Shown: positions 18,951 to 28,634, counted from the first letter of the stretch. The stretch: 64,000 bases of DNA from an uncultured Collinsella sp. (GCA_902478545.1 CABSLA010000001.1:108232-172231); one strand, 5' to 3'. Translations and numbers: made by a program. The notes: generated from the sequence alone by a model not told the origin.

Positions 18951-21755
18951 GTGAGAGCTGCCACTGTCCTTCGTTCAGTTATATGTCGCGCCCTGGCCAT
19001 TGTGCTCGCCGCGCTTGCCGTGCTGAGTTCTATCGCGCCTGTCCAGGCTTTTGCCGCTGACTCTAGCCAGCCAGTCAAGACAGTCCGCGTTGGTTGGCTC
19101 GTCAACAACGAGGGCTTCCAGGACGGCACCCCCGGCGAGCGTCTCTCGGGATGGGGTTACGAGTACCTCCAGACCCTGTCGTACTACACGCCCGGCTGGC
19201 GGTACGAATACGTCTCCGGCACCTTCACCGAGCTTATGGACATGCTCGAGTCAGGCGAAATCGACCTTATGCCTAACATCTCCTACTCCGAGGAACGCGC
19301 CCAAAAGCTGCTCTTTTCCTCGAACCCCGAGGGCACCGAGCGCTACTACATCTACGCCAAGCCCGATCGCGACGATCTGGCCAAGGGCGACCCCCAAGCG
19401 CTCCAAGGCCTTACCATCGGCTACAACCCCGACGTTATGCAAACCTTTGTTGGCCGGCAGTGGCTCGCCAACGAAGGCATTACCTGCACCTATAAAGAAA
19501 TCGACACTGGCGGCGCCCTCTTTGACGCGCTCGCAAACGACGAAGTCGATGCCGTCATCATGAACGACACCATTTCGTCGCCCGATGCGTCGCCCATGTT
19601 CTACGTTGGTTCGAGCGACTACTACTTTGCCGTCCCCAAAAGCCGCCCCGACCTAATGGACGACATCAATGCCGCCATGTCGGCAATCGCCCGCGTCAAC
19701 CCACGCTATATCGACGAAGTCAAATCTAACTACTCGGTCAAAAACAGCGGTTCATCATCGCTCAACGGCCCCGAACGTTCCTGGCTCAAAGCAAATGACA
19801 ACACCATCACGCTCGGCTACATTACGGGCAAACTCCCCTACTGCAACGAAGACGAAAACGGCGAAATGGAAGGCTCGCTCGCATCGCTTGCGACGACGTT
19901 GCACGATAAATTTGGCATTACGGTCAAAACCGTCGCCTTTGATAGCTACAAGATGATGTCAAAGGCTCTGTCAAAGGGAAGCATAGACGTTGCGCTGCCG
20001 GTATACCGAGATTACTGGGTTGCCGAGCAATCAGGCGTTGTGCAGTCGGCATCGTTGGGGACCGTGTCCCTCACCGCCATCCACACCGGCAGCGACCTGA
20101 ACAAAGACCTTCAGAACATCGCCTGTACCAAATCATCGTTTGTCAACAAAAATGCACTTGAAAGCCTGTTTCCCACAGCGACCGTGACCGAATACCAATC
20201 CGACGATGAAGCGTTCGACGCCCTCAAGAAGGGAACGGCGCGCTGCATCGTCGCTCCCAGCTCACGCACAAAAACCATCGGCGACCGTCATGATCTCAAG
20301 GACTACGAGACGGTCGAGCTCCCTGACACCTGTGAGCTCTCGTGCTGGATTTCGCGCGGAAAGCCCGAGCTGCTGGGAATCATCAACAAGGGCATCATCA
20401 ATGCCGGAGAATCGCTCTCCGCAAGCAATTACTCATCCACGTCGTACACGGCCCAGGAATCCAACACGCTTCAATTCCTTTATCGCAACCGCACCGCCGT
20501 TGCCGCTACCCTCATCGGTATGTTGTCGGTCGGCATCGTCCTGCTCATCTGGGCGCTCGTGCGCGCTCGAACCGAGCGCAAAAAAGCCGATGCTGCCAAC
20601 GCCGCTAAGACGGCATTCCTCACGCGCATGAGCCACGACATCCGTACGCCGCTCAACGGTATCCTGGGCCTTATCGAGATCGAGGAATTGAAGGAAGGCG
20701 ATATCCAGGTCGCCCGCGAGAGCCGTGCCAAGGCGCGCGTTGCCGCCAATCACCTGCTCTCGCTGATCAACGACATCCTCGAGATGGGCAAAATCGAAGA
20801 CCGCAAGCTAACACTGGAGCATGCGCCTTTTAACCTCAAAGAGCTCTGTGACGATACACTGGTGCTGTGCAAGCTCCGCGCGTCCAGTAACGCCATCACA
20901 ATGCAGGACAATAGTCTGCCGTACGCCACGGGGCCGTACATGATCGGCAGTCCCACCCATATCCGACAGATCATGATCAACCTGTTAGACAACAGCATTA
21001 AGTACAACAAGCACGGCGGCTCCGTCACCTTTAGCTCAAATACCAAGCCACTCGATAACGGGCGCGCGCTCTTTTGCTTTAGCGTTTCGGATACCGGCAT
21101 TGGTATGACTCCCAAGTTTTTAAAGCATATCTATGAGCCGTTTGCCCAAGAAGGTGACGATGCGCGCAGCAAGTTCCAAGGAACCGGCATGGGCATGCCA
21201 ATCGTCAAGTCGCTTATTGAACTGATGGGCGGCACCATCGAAGTCACCAGTGAGCTCCATGTGGGCACCTCGTTCTACGTGGAGATTCCGCTCGATATCG
21301 ACGAGAATCCCCAGGCGCGGGCGAATACGGTTGAGAGTGCGCCCGACTGCTCGCTCGCCGACATGAACGTGCTGCTCGCCGAAGACAACGAATTGAATGC
21401 CGAGATTGCCCAGGCGCTGCTAGAATCCGAGGGCATCGTGGTCACCCGCGCCGCCAACGGCAACGAAGTCGTCGATCTGTACCTGTCGCATCCCGCCGGC
21501 AGCTTCGATGCCATTTTGATGGACATCATGATGCCGGACATGGACGGCTACGAGGCAACCCGCGTGATTCGTCTGAGCGAGAAGGTCGATGCAGCCGATA
21601 TCCCCATCATCGCGCTCACCGCCAACGCCTTTGCCGAAGACGCCAAGGCGGCACACGACGCCGGCATGAACGCCCATCTGTCCAAACCGCTCGACTTTAA
21701 CAAGCTCAAAAACATACTCGCCCGCATCAAGAAAAACGGATCCGTTTCGCTATAG
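18951..21755 (+). CDS. Hybrid sensor histidine kinase with two periplasmic solute-binding domains
   Basis: A 934-residue EvgS/BvgS-like sensor. In order: signal peptide (about 1-36, ending VQAFA), two SBP_bac_3 domains (about 40-275 and 285-500), one membrane span (about 512-535), HisKA with FLTRMSHDIRTPLNGILG (phospho-His), HATPase with DTGIGM and GTGMGMPIVKSL, and a receiver from about 805 with LMDIMMPDMDG (phospho-Asp). The GTG at 18951 follows TTAGGAT; a TTG two codons earlier is possible. No HPt domain or DNA-binding response regulator is adjacent. The ligand is unknown; amino acid-like molecules are the common choice for this fold. Confidence 0.9.
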   Translation: MRAATVLRSVICRALAIVLAALAVLSSIAPVQAFAADSSQPVKTVRVGWLVNNEGFQDGTPGERLSGWGYEYLQTLSYYTPGWRYEYVSGTFTELMDMLESGEIDLMPNISYSEERAQKLLFSSNPEGTERYYIYAKPDRDDLAKGDPQALQGLTIGYNPDVMQTFVGRQWLANEGITCTYKEIDTGGALFDALANDEVDAVIMNDTISSPDASPMFYVGSSDYYFAVPKSRPDLMDDINAAMSAIARVNPRYIDEVKSNYSVKNSGSSSLNGPERSWLKANDNTITLGYITGKLPYCNEDENGEMEGSLASLATTLHDKFGITVKTVAFDSYKMMSKALSKGSIDVALPVYRDYWVAEQSGVVQSASLGTVSLTAIHTGSDLNKDLQNIACTKSSFVNKNALESLFPTATVTEYQSDDEAFDALKKGTARCIVAPSSRTKTIGDRHDLKDYETVELPDTCELSCWISRGKPELLGIINKGIINAGESLSASNYSSTSYTAQESNTLQFLYRNRTAVAATLIGMLSVGIVLLIWALVRARTERKKADAANAAKTAFLTRMSHDIRTPLNGILGLIEIEELKEGDIQVARESRAKARVAANHLLSLINDILEMGKIEDRKLTLEHAPFNLKELCDDTLVLCKLRASSNAITMQDNSLPYATGPYMIGSPTHIRQIMINLLDNSIKYNKHGGSVTFSSNTKPLDNGRALFCFSVSDTGIGMTPKFLKHIYEPFAQEGDDARSKFQGTGMGMPIVKSLIELMGGTIEVTSELHVGTSFYVEIPLDIDENPQARANTVESAPDCSLADMNVLLAEDNELNAEIAQALLESEGIVVTRAANGNEVVDLYLSHPAGSFDAILMDIMMPDMDGYEATRVIRLSEKVDAADIPIIALTANAFAEDAKAAHDAGMNAHLSKPLDFNKLKNILARIKKNGSVSL

Positions 21756-21797
21756 TTTGTGCTCAACCACCACGCACGACCAGAAAGGAAGCCAACG

Positions 21798-22277
21798 ATG
21801 TTTAGGCCCTTACGTCGAAAGAAACGCGCCATCACCGACGAGGAAGCGCGCAAACTGCTCGCCACCTGCAAGCGCGGCGTCTTTGCCGTCAACGGCGACG
21901 ATGGCTACCCGTACGCCATTCCCGTCAACTACTTCTTTGACGCCGAGCACGACAAGATTTATTTCCATGGCGCCAAGGCCGGCCACAAGGTCGACGCACT
22001 CAAGCGCGATGACAAGGTCTGCTTTACCGTTTACGGCAACGAGTGGTACCAGGACGGCGACTGGGCTCCCTACGTTATGAGCACCGTGGTCTTTGGCCGC
22101 TGTCGCCTGGCGAATGACACCCCCGCGTTTATCGAGGACAAAGTCCGCCAGCTCGCCCTTAAGTACTACCCTTCTGCCGAAGAAGTCGAAGAGGAAATCG
22201 CCAAAGACATCAAGGGCGTCCAGCTTTACGAGATTTCGATTGAGCATCTTTGCGGTAAGCAGATTCAAGAAAAGTAA
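21798..22277 (+). CDS. Pyridoxamine 5'-phosphate oxidase family (NimA-like) flavoprotein
   Basis: A 159-residue protein with the split-barrel FMN-binding fold. The N-terminal MFRPLRRKKRAITDEEARKLLATCKRGVFAVNGDDGYPYAIPVNYFFD and the IYFHGAKAGHKVDAL segment are typical of the NimA-like PPOX group. Relatives reduce nitroimidazoles or bind flavins or haem; the reaction here is not established. ATG 21798 follows AGAAAGGAAG. It ends at a strong bidirectional terminator. Confidence 0.85.
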   Translation: MFRPLRRKKRAITDEEARKLLATCKRGVFAVNGDDGYPYAIPVNYFFDAEHDKIYFHGAKAGHKVDALKRDDKVCFTVYGNEWYQDGDWAPYVMSTVVFGRCRLANDTPAFIEDKVRQLALKYYPSAEEVEEEIAKDIKGVQLYEISIEHLCGKQIQEK

Positions 22278-22305
22278 GCCTCAAGAACAGGCGTCACAAA
22301 TGGCA

Positions 22306-22345
22306 ATATGGCCCGGTTCCAACCCACCTTGGAACCGGGCCATAT
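22306..22345. terminator. Bidirectional terminator with 17-bp perfect stem
   Basis: ATATGGCCCGGTTCCAA (22306-22322) pairs perfectly with 22329-22345 around a six-base loop, between the convergent PPOX and sensor kinase genes. Confidence 0.85.
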
Positions 22346-22347
22346 GC

Positions 22348-24540
22348 TTATGAAGCGTCGGCGGCTATGTGCGCAAGCGCCTCAACGAGCTCCTGCGAGC
22401 TCACGGGTTTACTCAGGTGCGCGTCCATGCCCGCCTCGCGCGAAAGTCTGCGGTCGTCGGCAAAGGCATTGGCACTCACGGCGATAATCGGCGTGGTCGC
22501 GGCATCCTCGCGATCGAGCGCTCGAATCTGACGTGTGGCCTCAAGGCCATCGATGCCAGGCATCATGATGTCCATCAACACCACGTCGTACTCGTGCGGT
22601 GCGCTCGCAGCAAACGCCTCAACGGCAGACTCGCCATCCTTAGCATGCGTCACGACGGCACCGGCACGGCTGAGCGTAAACTGCGCGATCTCGGCATTCA
22701 GATCGTTATCCTCTACGAGCAAAACGCGCGAGCCCTGGAGCGCATCGCCATCGCCCGCATCCGCGCGAACTGCCTGAGGAATCTCGGAGCGCTTGCATTT
22801 CTCGAACGGCAGGCGGATGGTAAACGTCGTCCCCTGCCCCAAGACGCTCGTAAAGCTCATGGTTCCGTCCATAAGCTCCACCAGCTGTTTTGCGATAGGC
22901 GCGCCCAGGCCAGTTCCCGATGAAGCGCCTTCCACCTGCTGCTCCTCGCGGCAAAACGGCTCGTAGAGGTGCTGTTGGAACTCCTCGCTCATGCCAATAC
23001 CGTTGTCGGCGATCGTGTATTCATAGACGGGGACGCCATCCGCTGGCTCCACCTCGCGGCACACCAGGCGATCATAGCCTCCCTGGCGGTTGTACTTGAC
23101 AGCATTGCCGGCAATATTGAGCAACAAGCGCTTGAGGTGCGTCACGCTCACCCGCACATAGGGATGATTAAGCGTCTGCTGGTCGCAGATAATTGTCACC
23201 AGGCGCTCCTCGGCCTGGCGCTCAAGAATATCGCGCACCTCGTGGTTGAGGGTCGCCAAGTTTGTGGGAACAAGCTCCAGGTCGACCTGCCCGCTCTCCA
23301 GGCGACTCATATCCAGCGCCTCGTTGGCAAGGTCGAGCAGCAGTCCCGATGCCGTCCAGATCTTCGAGCGGCACTCGGTCTGCTTTTGCAGATCGTCCGC
23401 ATTGGCATCGCCGACCTCGACCATGCCGCGAATGCCGTTGATGGGCGTGCGCAGATCGTGGCTCATGCGGCGCAAAAACTCCGTCTTTGCCGAGTTGGCA
23501 GACGAGGCCTCACGCGCCGCCTTTGCCAGCTTGTCGCCATAGTCGCGCTCCTGCTGCAGCAAGTCCGTCAAACGTCGACGATCAGCGCGGCGGCGCGCCA
23601 TCACAACAACGGCTATAACACCGCTGTAGAGCACCAGCACGCCGGCAGCAACAGCCGCGACGACCTCAAAGTAACGCCGCGCCGAGGCATAGGTGTACAC
23701 GTAGAACCCGCGCGCTTTTCCAAATGTGCCCAAATACCACTCGCCGTTGGCGTTAACCAATCTGACCTTACCAGCCGGGCATCGATCCTTTATACCGTCG
23801 ACAATGAAGACATCCGTCGCAGGCAGATCAAACACGCCCAATATGGTGGGTTCAACGGCATTGGTCGCAACGACCTTGCCGTCGCTTTCGATCACGATAT
23901 TGCCGCTGTCGATGGTCTCATAACCACCGAGCAAGCTCTGCAGTTTGAGCGTATTGCTCGCGACCGCCTTGGCGCTCTGGTGTCTCACTGCGGCAACGAT
24001 GCCCTCGCCATCCTGCCTAGTCACGCAGCCAATGTCTGCGACCGAATCATCCGCAAGCGTGATACGGGCGGTATAGGACTTAAGCGGATGGGCCGCCACC
24101 TCCAACACGGGCGCTTCCTTGAGATACGTAGCGAGCGACTCGTAGCCCACGTCATCCGTCGAGCACTCGGACACCAAGCTGCCCGATGCGTCCGTTACGA
24201 TCAGTGCACTCACGTTGAACTGGTCGGCATATTGCTCCAGCGTGGCGTTATCCACCGAGCGGTCGCGCTCCATATCGCGCGCTGCCTCTCCGGCAATCTC
24301 CATAACACGAATCAGGTTTTTGGTCGTATAGGCGCTGTTGAACGCATCGTAGGAAAGGCTCTGCGTCGCCACGTAATCGACAACGTCGGCAAAGCGCTGC
24401 TCGGCTTGGGCCGTCGTGTAACCGTAGCTCATCATGCCGGCAACAACCGAGAGCGCTATCCCCAGCAGGGCGACAAGGAGCCATGCCCCTGCCGAACGAT
24501 TGCCCCGCTCCTGAGCGGCGTGGTCGGGCGCATCAATCAT
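22348..24540 (-). CDS. Hybrid sensor histidine kinase with extracytoplasmic sensor domain
   Basis: A 730-residue sensor. A membrane span at about residues 19-40 is followed by an extracytoplasmic domain to about 290, a second span (about 293-316), then HisKA with FLRRMSHDLRTPINGIRG, HATPase with DNGIGM and GTGLGAPIAKQL, and a receiver near residue 605 with LMDIMMPGIDG. The kinase and receiver halves closely resemble the 18951 kinase. Its ATG overlaps the stop of the upstream binding-lipoprotein gene by four bases, so that protein is probably the ligand sensor feeding this kinase. No cognate DNA-binding regulator is adjacent. Confidence 0.9.
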   Translation of the reverse strand: MIDAPDHAAQERGNRSAGAWLLVALLGIALSVVAGMMSYGYTTAQAEQRFADVVDYVATQSLSYDAFNSAYTTKNLIRVMEIAGEAARDMERDRSVDNATLEQYADQFNVSALIVTDASGSLVSECSTDDVGYESLATYLKEAPVLEVAAHPLKSYTARITLADDSVADIGCVTRQDGEGIVAAVRHQSAKAVASNTLKLQSLLGGYETIDSGNIVIESDGKVVATNAVEPTILGVFDLPATDVFIVDGIKDRCPAGKVRLVNANGEWYLGTFGKARGFYVYTYASARRYFEVVAAVAAGVLVLYSGVIAVVVMARRRADRRRLTDLLQQERDYGDKLAKAAREASSANSAKTEFLRRMSHDLRTPINGIRGMVEVGDANADDLQKQTECRSKIWTASGLLLDLANEALDMSRLESGQVDLELVPTNLATLNHEVRDILERQAEERLVTIICDQQTLNHPYVRVSVTHLKRLLLNIAGNAVKYNRQGGYDRLVCREVEPADGVPVYEYTIADNGIGMSEEFQQHLYEPFCREEQQVEGASSGTGLGAPIAKQLVELMDGTMSFTSVLGQGTTFTIRLPFEKCKRSEIPQAVRADAGDGDALQGSRVLLVEDNDLNAEIAQFTLSRAGAVVTHAKDGESAVEAFAASAPHEYDVVLMDIMMPGIDGLEATRQIRALDREDAATTPIIAVSANAFADDRRLSREAGMDAHLSKPVSSQELVEALAHIAADAS

Positions 24541-25406
24541 GACAGGCCCTCCATATTCAAAAATGGCGAAGGGTCATCAAAGTACTTTGACACCAGGCGT
24601 TCCATGGTGCCATCGGCAAGCATTTCTTGGTAGGCACGGGTGAGCTTAACGTCGATGCCGCGCGTATCGTTGATGTCGAAAGCAGTGCCCAAACCAACTT
24701 CTAGCAGCGGCTCATCCAAAATGCGATACGTTACGCCATAGTCTTTTTCGTAGGTGAGCAACGACGACTCATGTGCGGCGATGGCGTCGACCAGGCCCTC
24801 GACGAGCGCCGGATTCAGGTATGAACGGTCCGAAAAACTGTAGAGCTCTTTGATCTGCGGAACGTTTTCATTTGTACGATTGAGCAAAATGTCCTCGGGC
24901 TTGGTGGTGGATTGAACCGCCACGACCTTATCCTCAAGATCAGCAAGCGTGTAGATATCGCTCTGGGGATCGACCGCGACCACCTGGCGGCTCGCAAGGT
25001 ACGGGCCGGCCCAACGATACTCGTTTTCGCGACCCGTCATGCTAAAGCTGCCCATGACGCAATCGAGTTCGCCGCTCGCCAGCAGCTCTTTCTTCTTTTC
25101 CCAATCGATCAGCTGATACTTTGACTTGTAACCAATGCGGGCCAAAGCCTCGGTTAGTATCTCGACATCCAGGCCAACGATATCGCCGTACTCGTCGGTA
25201 TACACAAACGGTGGATAGAGGTCGCTGCCGACGTTGAGCGTCTTAAGGTTGTCGTCTTTGGCCTGCGAGGCATCCAGGCCTTCTAATGCAGACGTCGAGG
25301 CTCTGCCATTCGACCCGGAACAGCCGGCTATCGCTACGACAAAGGCACTCGCTACCGCAAGCGCAACAAACAACGATATGGCAACCGAGCGACGGGGTCT
25401 TTTCAT
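24537..25406 (-). CDS. Solute-binding lipoprotein (SBP_bac_3 family)
   Basis: A 289-residue secreted lipoprotein. The start ATG 25406 gives MKRPRRSVAISLFVALAVAS and a lipobox IAGC. The mature part is an amino acid-type binding protein: LNVGSDLYPPFVYTDEYGDIVGLDVEI, then GELDCVMGSFSMTGRENEYRWAGPYL. There is no ABC permease or ATPase beside it; instead it overlaps the hybrid kinase gene by four bases. A sensory rather than transport role is inferred. Confidence 0.88.
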   Translation of the reverse strand: MKRPRRSVAISLFVALAVASAFVVAIAGCSGSNGRASTSALEGLDASQAKDDNLKTLNVGSDLYPPFVYTDEYGDIVGLDVEILTEALARIGYKSKYQLIDWEKKKELLASGELDCVMGSFSMTGRENEYRWAGPYLASRQVVAVDPQSDIYTLADLEDKVVAVQSTTKPEDILLNRTNENVPQIKELYSFSDRSYLNPALVEGLVDAIAAHESSLLTYEKDYGVTYRILDEPLLEVGLGTAFDINDTRGIDVKLTRAYQEMLADGTMERLVSKYFDDPSPFLNMEGLS

Positions 25407-25498
25407 CGAGCTCCAGACGATCCTGTTTGCAGACTGAAATGCTAAAAAATAATAGCAAACGAAACCACTCGAGTGCCCAATGGTTACAGACGTTTTAC

Positions 25499-25540
25499 CA
25501 TGCGGGGCCTTCCAGCCGACTTGGCAGAAGGCCCCGCATG
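25499..25540. terminator. Hairpin terminator between the binding-protein and PatB genes
   Basis: CATGCGGGGCCTTC (25499-25512) and GAAGGCCCCGCATG (25527-25540) form a perfect 14-bp stem. It lies just downstream of the minus-strand aminotransferase stop at 25551 and so ends that transcript. Confidence 0.8.
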
Positions 25541-25550
25541 CAGTGCTCAC

Positions 25551-26765
25551 TTACCGTGCATTAAAAACGTAGCGGTCCAGGCGGTCGCACGCCTCCCTTA
25601 CGCGCGAAAGCGGCAGCGCCAGATTCACGCGAATGTGGCAGGGCCCGTGGAACGGGCGGCCGTCCTGATATCCCACGCCCACGCGCGCCCCCTCGTCGAG
25701 CAGCCACTGAATATCGCGGCCATGCTCGCGGCACCACTCGGTGCAGTCCAGAAACACCATGTACGTGCCCTGCGGACGCGAATAGGACACACCCTCAAAA
25801 TGCTCATCCACGTAATCGCAGAAGTACTCGATATTGTCGGCAAGCACCTGGTTGAGCTCGTCCACCCACTCGTAGCCTTGCGGCTGGTAGGCACCGATAA
25901 GCGCATGCATGGAGAGGACGTTCATCTCGTTGTAGTGAGTCTTGTTGGACACGGCGCAGATGCGGTCGCGCAGCGTCTCGTTGTAGATAATGTGGTAGCT
26001 GCCGACCAGACCCGCCAGATTGAACGTCTTGCTCGGCGCATAGAGGGCAACCGTGCGCATGCGGGCATCCTCGCTCACCGACTGCGTCGGGATATGCTTG
26101 TGTCCCGGCAGGATGATATCGGACCAGATCTCGTCCGAGATCACCACGCAATCGTGCTGGCGATAGATGTCCATGGCGTGCTCGATCTCATCGCGCTCCC
26201 ATACGCGGCCGCAGGGATTGTACGGCGAGCAGAATACCGCGGCATGGATGTGGTTTTGGGCGAGCTTGCGCTCCATGTCCTCAAAGTCCATGCGCCACAC
26301 GCCCTGATCATCGAGCTTAAGCGGGCTGTGGACAATACGATAGCCCGCGGCTTCGATAGACTTGGTAAAGCCGATGTAGGTGGGGCTGTGGACCAGCACC
26401 GCATCGCCCGGCTGAACATACGCACGCAGCGTCGACACGACACCGCCCAGCACGCCGTTTTCGTAGCCGATATGTTCAGGGCGCAGGCACTCGACGCCAT
26501 TGCGGCGGCCCTGCCATTCGATGATGCGGTCAAAGTACTCGGGGCGCGGATTGAAATAGCCAAACATGGGGTGCTGGGCGCGCTGAATGATGTGTTCCTG
26601 GACCGTGGGCACCGTGGCAAAGTTCATATCGGCCACCCACATGGGAATGCGGTCGAAGCCCTCGTCGGGTGCGTTCGGAGCCATACCGGGGATCTCGCCC
26701 CAAGAGTCAACGGCGATGGAGTCCATGCCGTGGCGGTCGATAAGCGAGCTAAAGTCGTATTTCAT
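25551..26765 (-). CDS. MalY/PatB family PLP-dependent aminotransferase / cysteine-S-conjugate beta-lyase
   Basis: A 404-residue fold-type I PLP enzyme. The family start MKYDFSSLIDRHGMDSIAVDSW, WVADMNFATVP, FCSPYNPCGRVW and the PLP-lysine motif APSKTFNLAGL (Schiff-base Lys) match PatB/MalY, which split C-S bonds such as in cystathionine to give homocysteine, pyruvate and ammonia. Start set at ATG 26765 with GGGAGC upstream; upstream codons in the same frame are not family-like. Exact substrate uncertain. Confidence 0.9.
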   Translation of the reverse strand: MKYDFSSLIDRHGMDSIAVDSWGEIPGMAPNAPDEGFDRIPMWVADMNFATVPTVQEHIIQRAQHPMFGYFNPRPEYFDRIIEWQGRRNGVECLRPEHIGYENGVLGGVVSTLRAYVQPGDAVLVHSPTYIGFTKSIEAAGYRIVHSPLKLDDQGVWRMDFEDMERKLAQNHIHAAVFCSPYNPCGRVWERDEIEHAMDIYRQHDCVVISDEIWSDIILPGHKHIPTQSVSEDARMRTVALYAPSKTFNLAGLVGSYHIIYNETLRDRICAVSNKTHYNEMNVLSMHALIGAYQPQGYEWVDELNQVLADNIEYFCDYVDEHFEGVSYSRPQGTYMVFLDCTEWCREHGRDIQWLLDEGARVGVGYQDGRPFHGPCHIRVNLALPLSRVREACDRLDRYVFNAR

Positions 26766-26876
26766 GCTGAGCTCCCGTGCAAAGTGATTGTTTTGGTAGG
26801 CGTTATTGTCCACCAGCACGGGCGATTTTGGCATGGGGTTTGGCGCTTAATTTGACGGGTGCGGACGAATGGTAGG

Positions 26877-27614
26877 TTAGTCTTGCGCGTCGTTGACGGC
26901 GACCACGGTTAGCTGGGCTTTATCGACCGTAAAAGATATGTCGAGCCCGGCAAAGGCCAGGTGATAGACGCGGTTTGGCTCGTGCTTGCTGCCTGCGCGG
27001 CGCGGGTCTTGGCGAAGGACCTCGACCAAGCCGGGGAGCTTTGCGGGCGGGACCATATCCTGCAGCGTCTGCGGGAACTCGATGTCGAGCTCTTGCCACG
27101 GAGCGTCCTCGATCCAGCCGCCGGTCGCATCCGGGTGGCAGTCCGCAAACGGAATGTAGGGCTTAATGTCGTAGATGGGCGTGCCGTCGCGCAGGTCGGC
27201 CCCCAGCACATGGATGATGGGGCCATCGTCAGTGAGCTCGACACGATCGAGCTTGACGCAGGTGAGCCCAATGGGATTAGGGCGAAACGGACTGCGCGTG
27301 GCAAACACGCCCACGCGCTCGGCTCCACCCAAACGCGGCGGGCGCACGGTTTTCGACCACTTGACGTTGGTGCCGGACCTGTCCTGCGACTTGGCATCGG
27401 CAGCTATGTCCTTAGCCGTGCCGCCGGGCGTTCCGTTTTCGAAGCGCCACAGCAGCCATAAGTGAGAGAAGGAATCCAGACCCTCAACTGCTGCGTTGGA
27501 GGCAAATTCCGGCTCAAAGACGATGCGCCCCTGCAGATGGGGCGCCAAAAAGCTGTTGCGCGGGATGCCGAACTTCTGCGGCAGGTCGGTATGTATGCGT
27601 GCAATAGGTTCCAT
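26877..27614 (-). CDS. trmO: tRNA (N6-threonylcarbamoyladenosine37-N6)-methyltransferase TrmO
   Basis: A 245-residue SAM-dependent enzyme of the TsaA/TrmO beta-barrel family, which methylates t6A37 in tRNAs that read ACY codons. The signature PIARIHTDLPQKFGIPRNS opens the protein, and GVFATRSPFRPNPIGLTCVKL is the SAM-binding core. Length and C-terminal extension are normal. Two ATGs (27614 and 27623) are possible. A -10-like TACAAT overlaps the upstream one, so a leaderless transcript starting at or near 27614 is possible. Divergent from the XRE gene. Confidence 0.92.
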   Translation of the reverse strand: MEPIARIHTDLPQKFGIPRNSFLAPHLQGRIVFEPEFASNAAVEGLDSFSHLWLLWRFENGTPGGTAKDIAADAKSQDRSGTNVKWSKTVRPPRLGGAERVGVFATRSPFRPNPIGLTCVKLDRVELTDDGPIIHVLGADLRDGTPIYDIKPYIPFADCHPDATGGWIEDAPWQELDIEFPQTLQDMVPPAKLPGLVEVLRQDPRRAGSKHEPNRVYHLAFAGLDISFTVDKAQLTVVAVNDAQD

Positions 27615-27755
27615 GCCGGTCATTGTACGGCATGGAGGCGTGGGGCGTTGCGCGCAATTCTTCGCCGCGGTCTCCCGTCGTGCAACCAACGGTTGCTTGG
27701 AAGGGCGTCTGCCGCCGCGTATGCTTAAGCCATCAACCAGCAGAAAGGAGCCGTC

Positions 27756-28583
27756 ATGGCCTTTGCAGAAAAGCTCATCGCCGTTCGTCATGCCCATCAC
27801 CTTACTCAGGAGCAGCTCGCCGCCAAGCTCTTCGTCACACGCCAAGCCATCAGCCGTTGGGAACGCGGCGAGGTCACACCGGGCATCGACATGATGAAGC
27901 TCATCGCCGCCGTGACCGGCGAGCCCCTGTCTCATCTGCTCGAAATGCCCGAGCACTATTGCCAGAGCTGCGGCATGATACTCACACCCGATGACTGCGG
28001 CACCGACGCCACGGGCGCCACGACCGACCATTACTGCAAGTGGTGCTACGACCACGGCAAGTACACCTACGACACCACCATGGAGGCGATGATTGAAGAT
28101 TGTGCCCCGCGGCTGGCGCAAAACACCGGCATGTCGCTCGACGAAGCCGTCTCGCTCATGGGCGCCGTCCTGCCGCAACTGGAGCGCTGGCGCACCGTGC
28201 AGGAAAACGAGGAGCGCTACGGCGCCGAGGCCCGGGCGCGCTATGGCGATGAAGCCGTCGATGCGGCAAACGAAACATTACTGGACATGGACCCTCAGAC
28301 ATGGAACGACATGAAAGAACTTGAACGCGCTATTCTGGGTCAGCTCTCGATTGCCATGGGCGACGGCGATGCGGATGGAAGCGAGGTTCGCAAGCTCGTC
28401 GCGATGCATCGTCGTTGGATTGGTCTCAACTGGGGATGCGAACCCCAGAACGAAGCGTACCTGGGCCTCGCCAATGGCTATCTTGCCGACCAGCGCTTTG
28501 TTGACTACTACGACAAGCCCTGCGGCACCGGAGCCACGGCGTTTCTGGTCCAGGCCATCGAGTCATCGTTGACGCGCGCATAG
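27756..28583 (+). CDS. XRE-family regulator with zinc ribbon and TipAS-like ligand domain
   Basis: A 275-residue three-part protein. Residues 1-65 are an XRE helix-turn-helix (KLIAVRHAHHLTQEQLAAKL, TRQAISRWERGEVTP). Residues 68-105 hold four Cys in CQSCGMIL and HYCKWCYDHG, a putative zinc ribbon. The last 110 or so residues resemble TipAS, the antibiotic-binding domain of MerR-type TipA (LERAILGQLSIAMGDGDADG, HRRWIGLNWG, GLANGYLADQRFVDYYD). TipAS normally follows a MerR helix-turn-helix, so the XRE pairing is unusual. ATG 27756 follows AGAAAGGAG. Expected ligands would be thiopeptide-like or other amphipathic compounds; no obvious target gene except the glutaredoxin downstream. Confidence 0.8.
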   Translation: MAFAEKLIAVRHAHHLTQEQLAAKLFVTRQAISRWERGEVTPGIDMMKLIAAVTGEPLSHLLEMPEHYCQSCGMILTPDDCGTDATGATTDHYCKWCYDHGKYTYDTTMEAMIEDCAPRLAQNTGMSLDEAVSLMGAVLPQLERWRTVQENEERYGAEARARYGDEAVDAANETLLDMDPQTWNDMKELERAILGQLSIAMGDGDADGSEVRKLVAMHRRWIGLNWGCEPQNEAYLGLANGYLADQRFVDYYDKPCGTGATAFLVQAIESSLTRA

Positions 28584-28634
28584 ACCGCGGCGGCTTTGGG
28601 TATTTCAATCGAAACCTCAACCGATTGGAGACCT

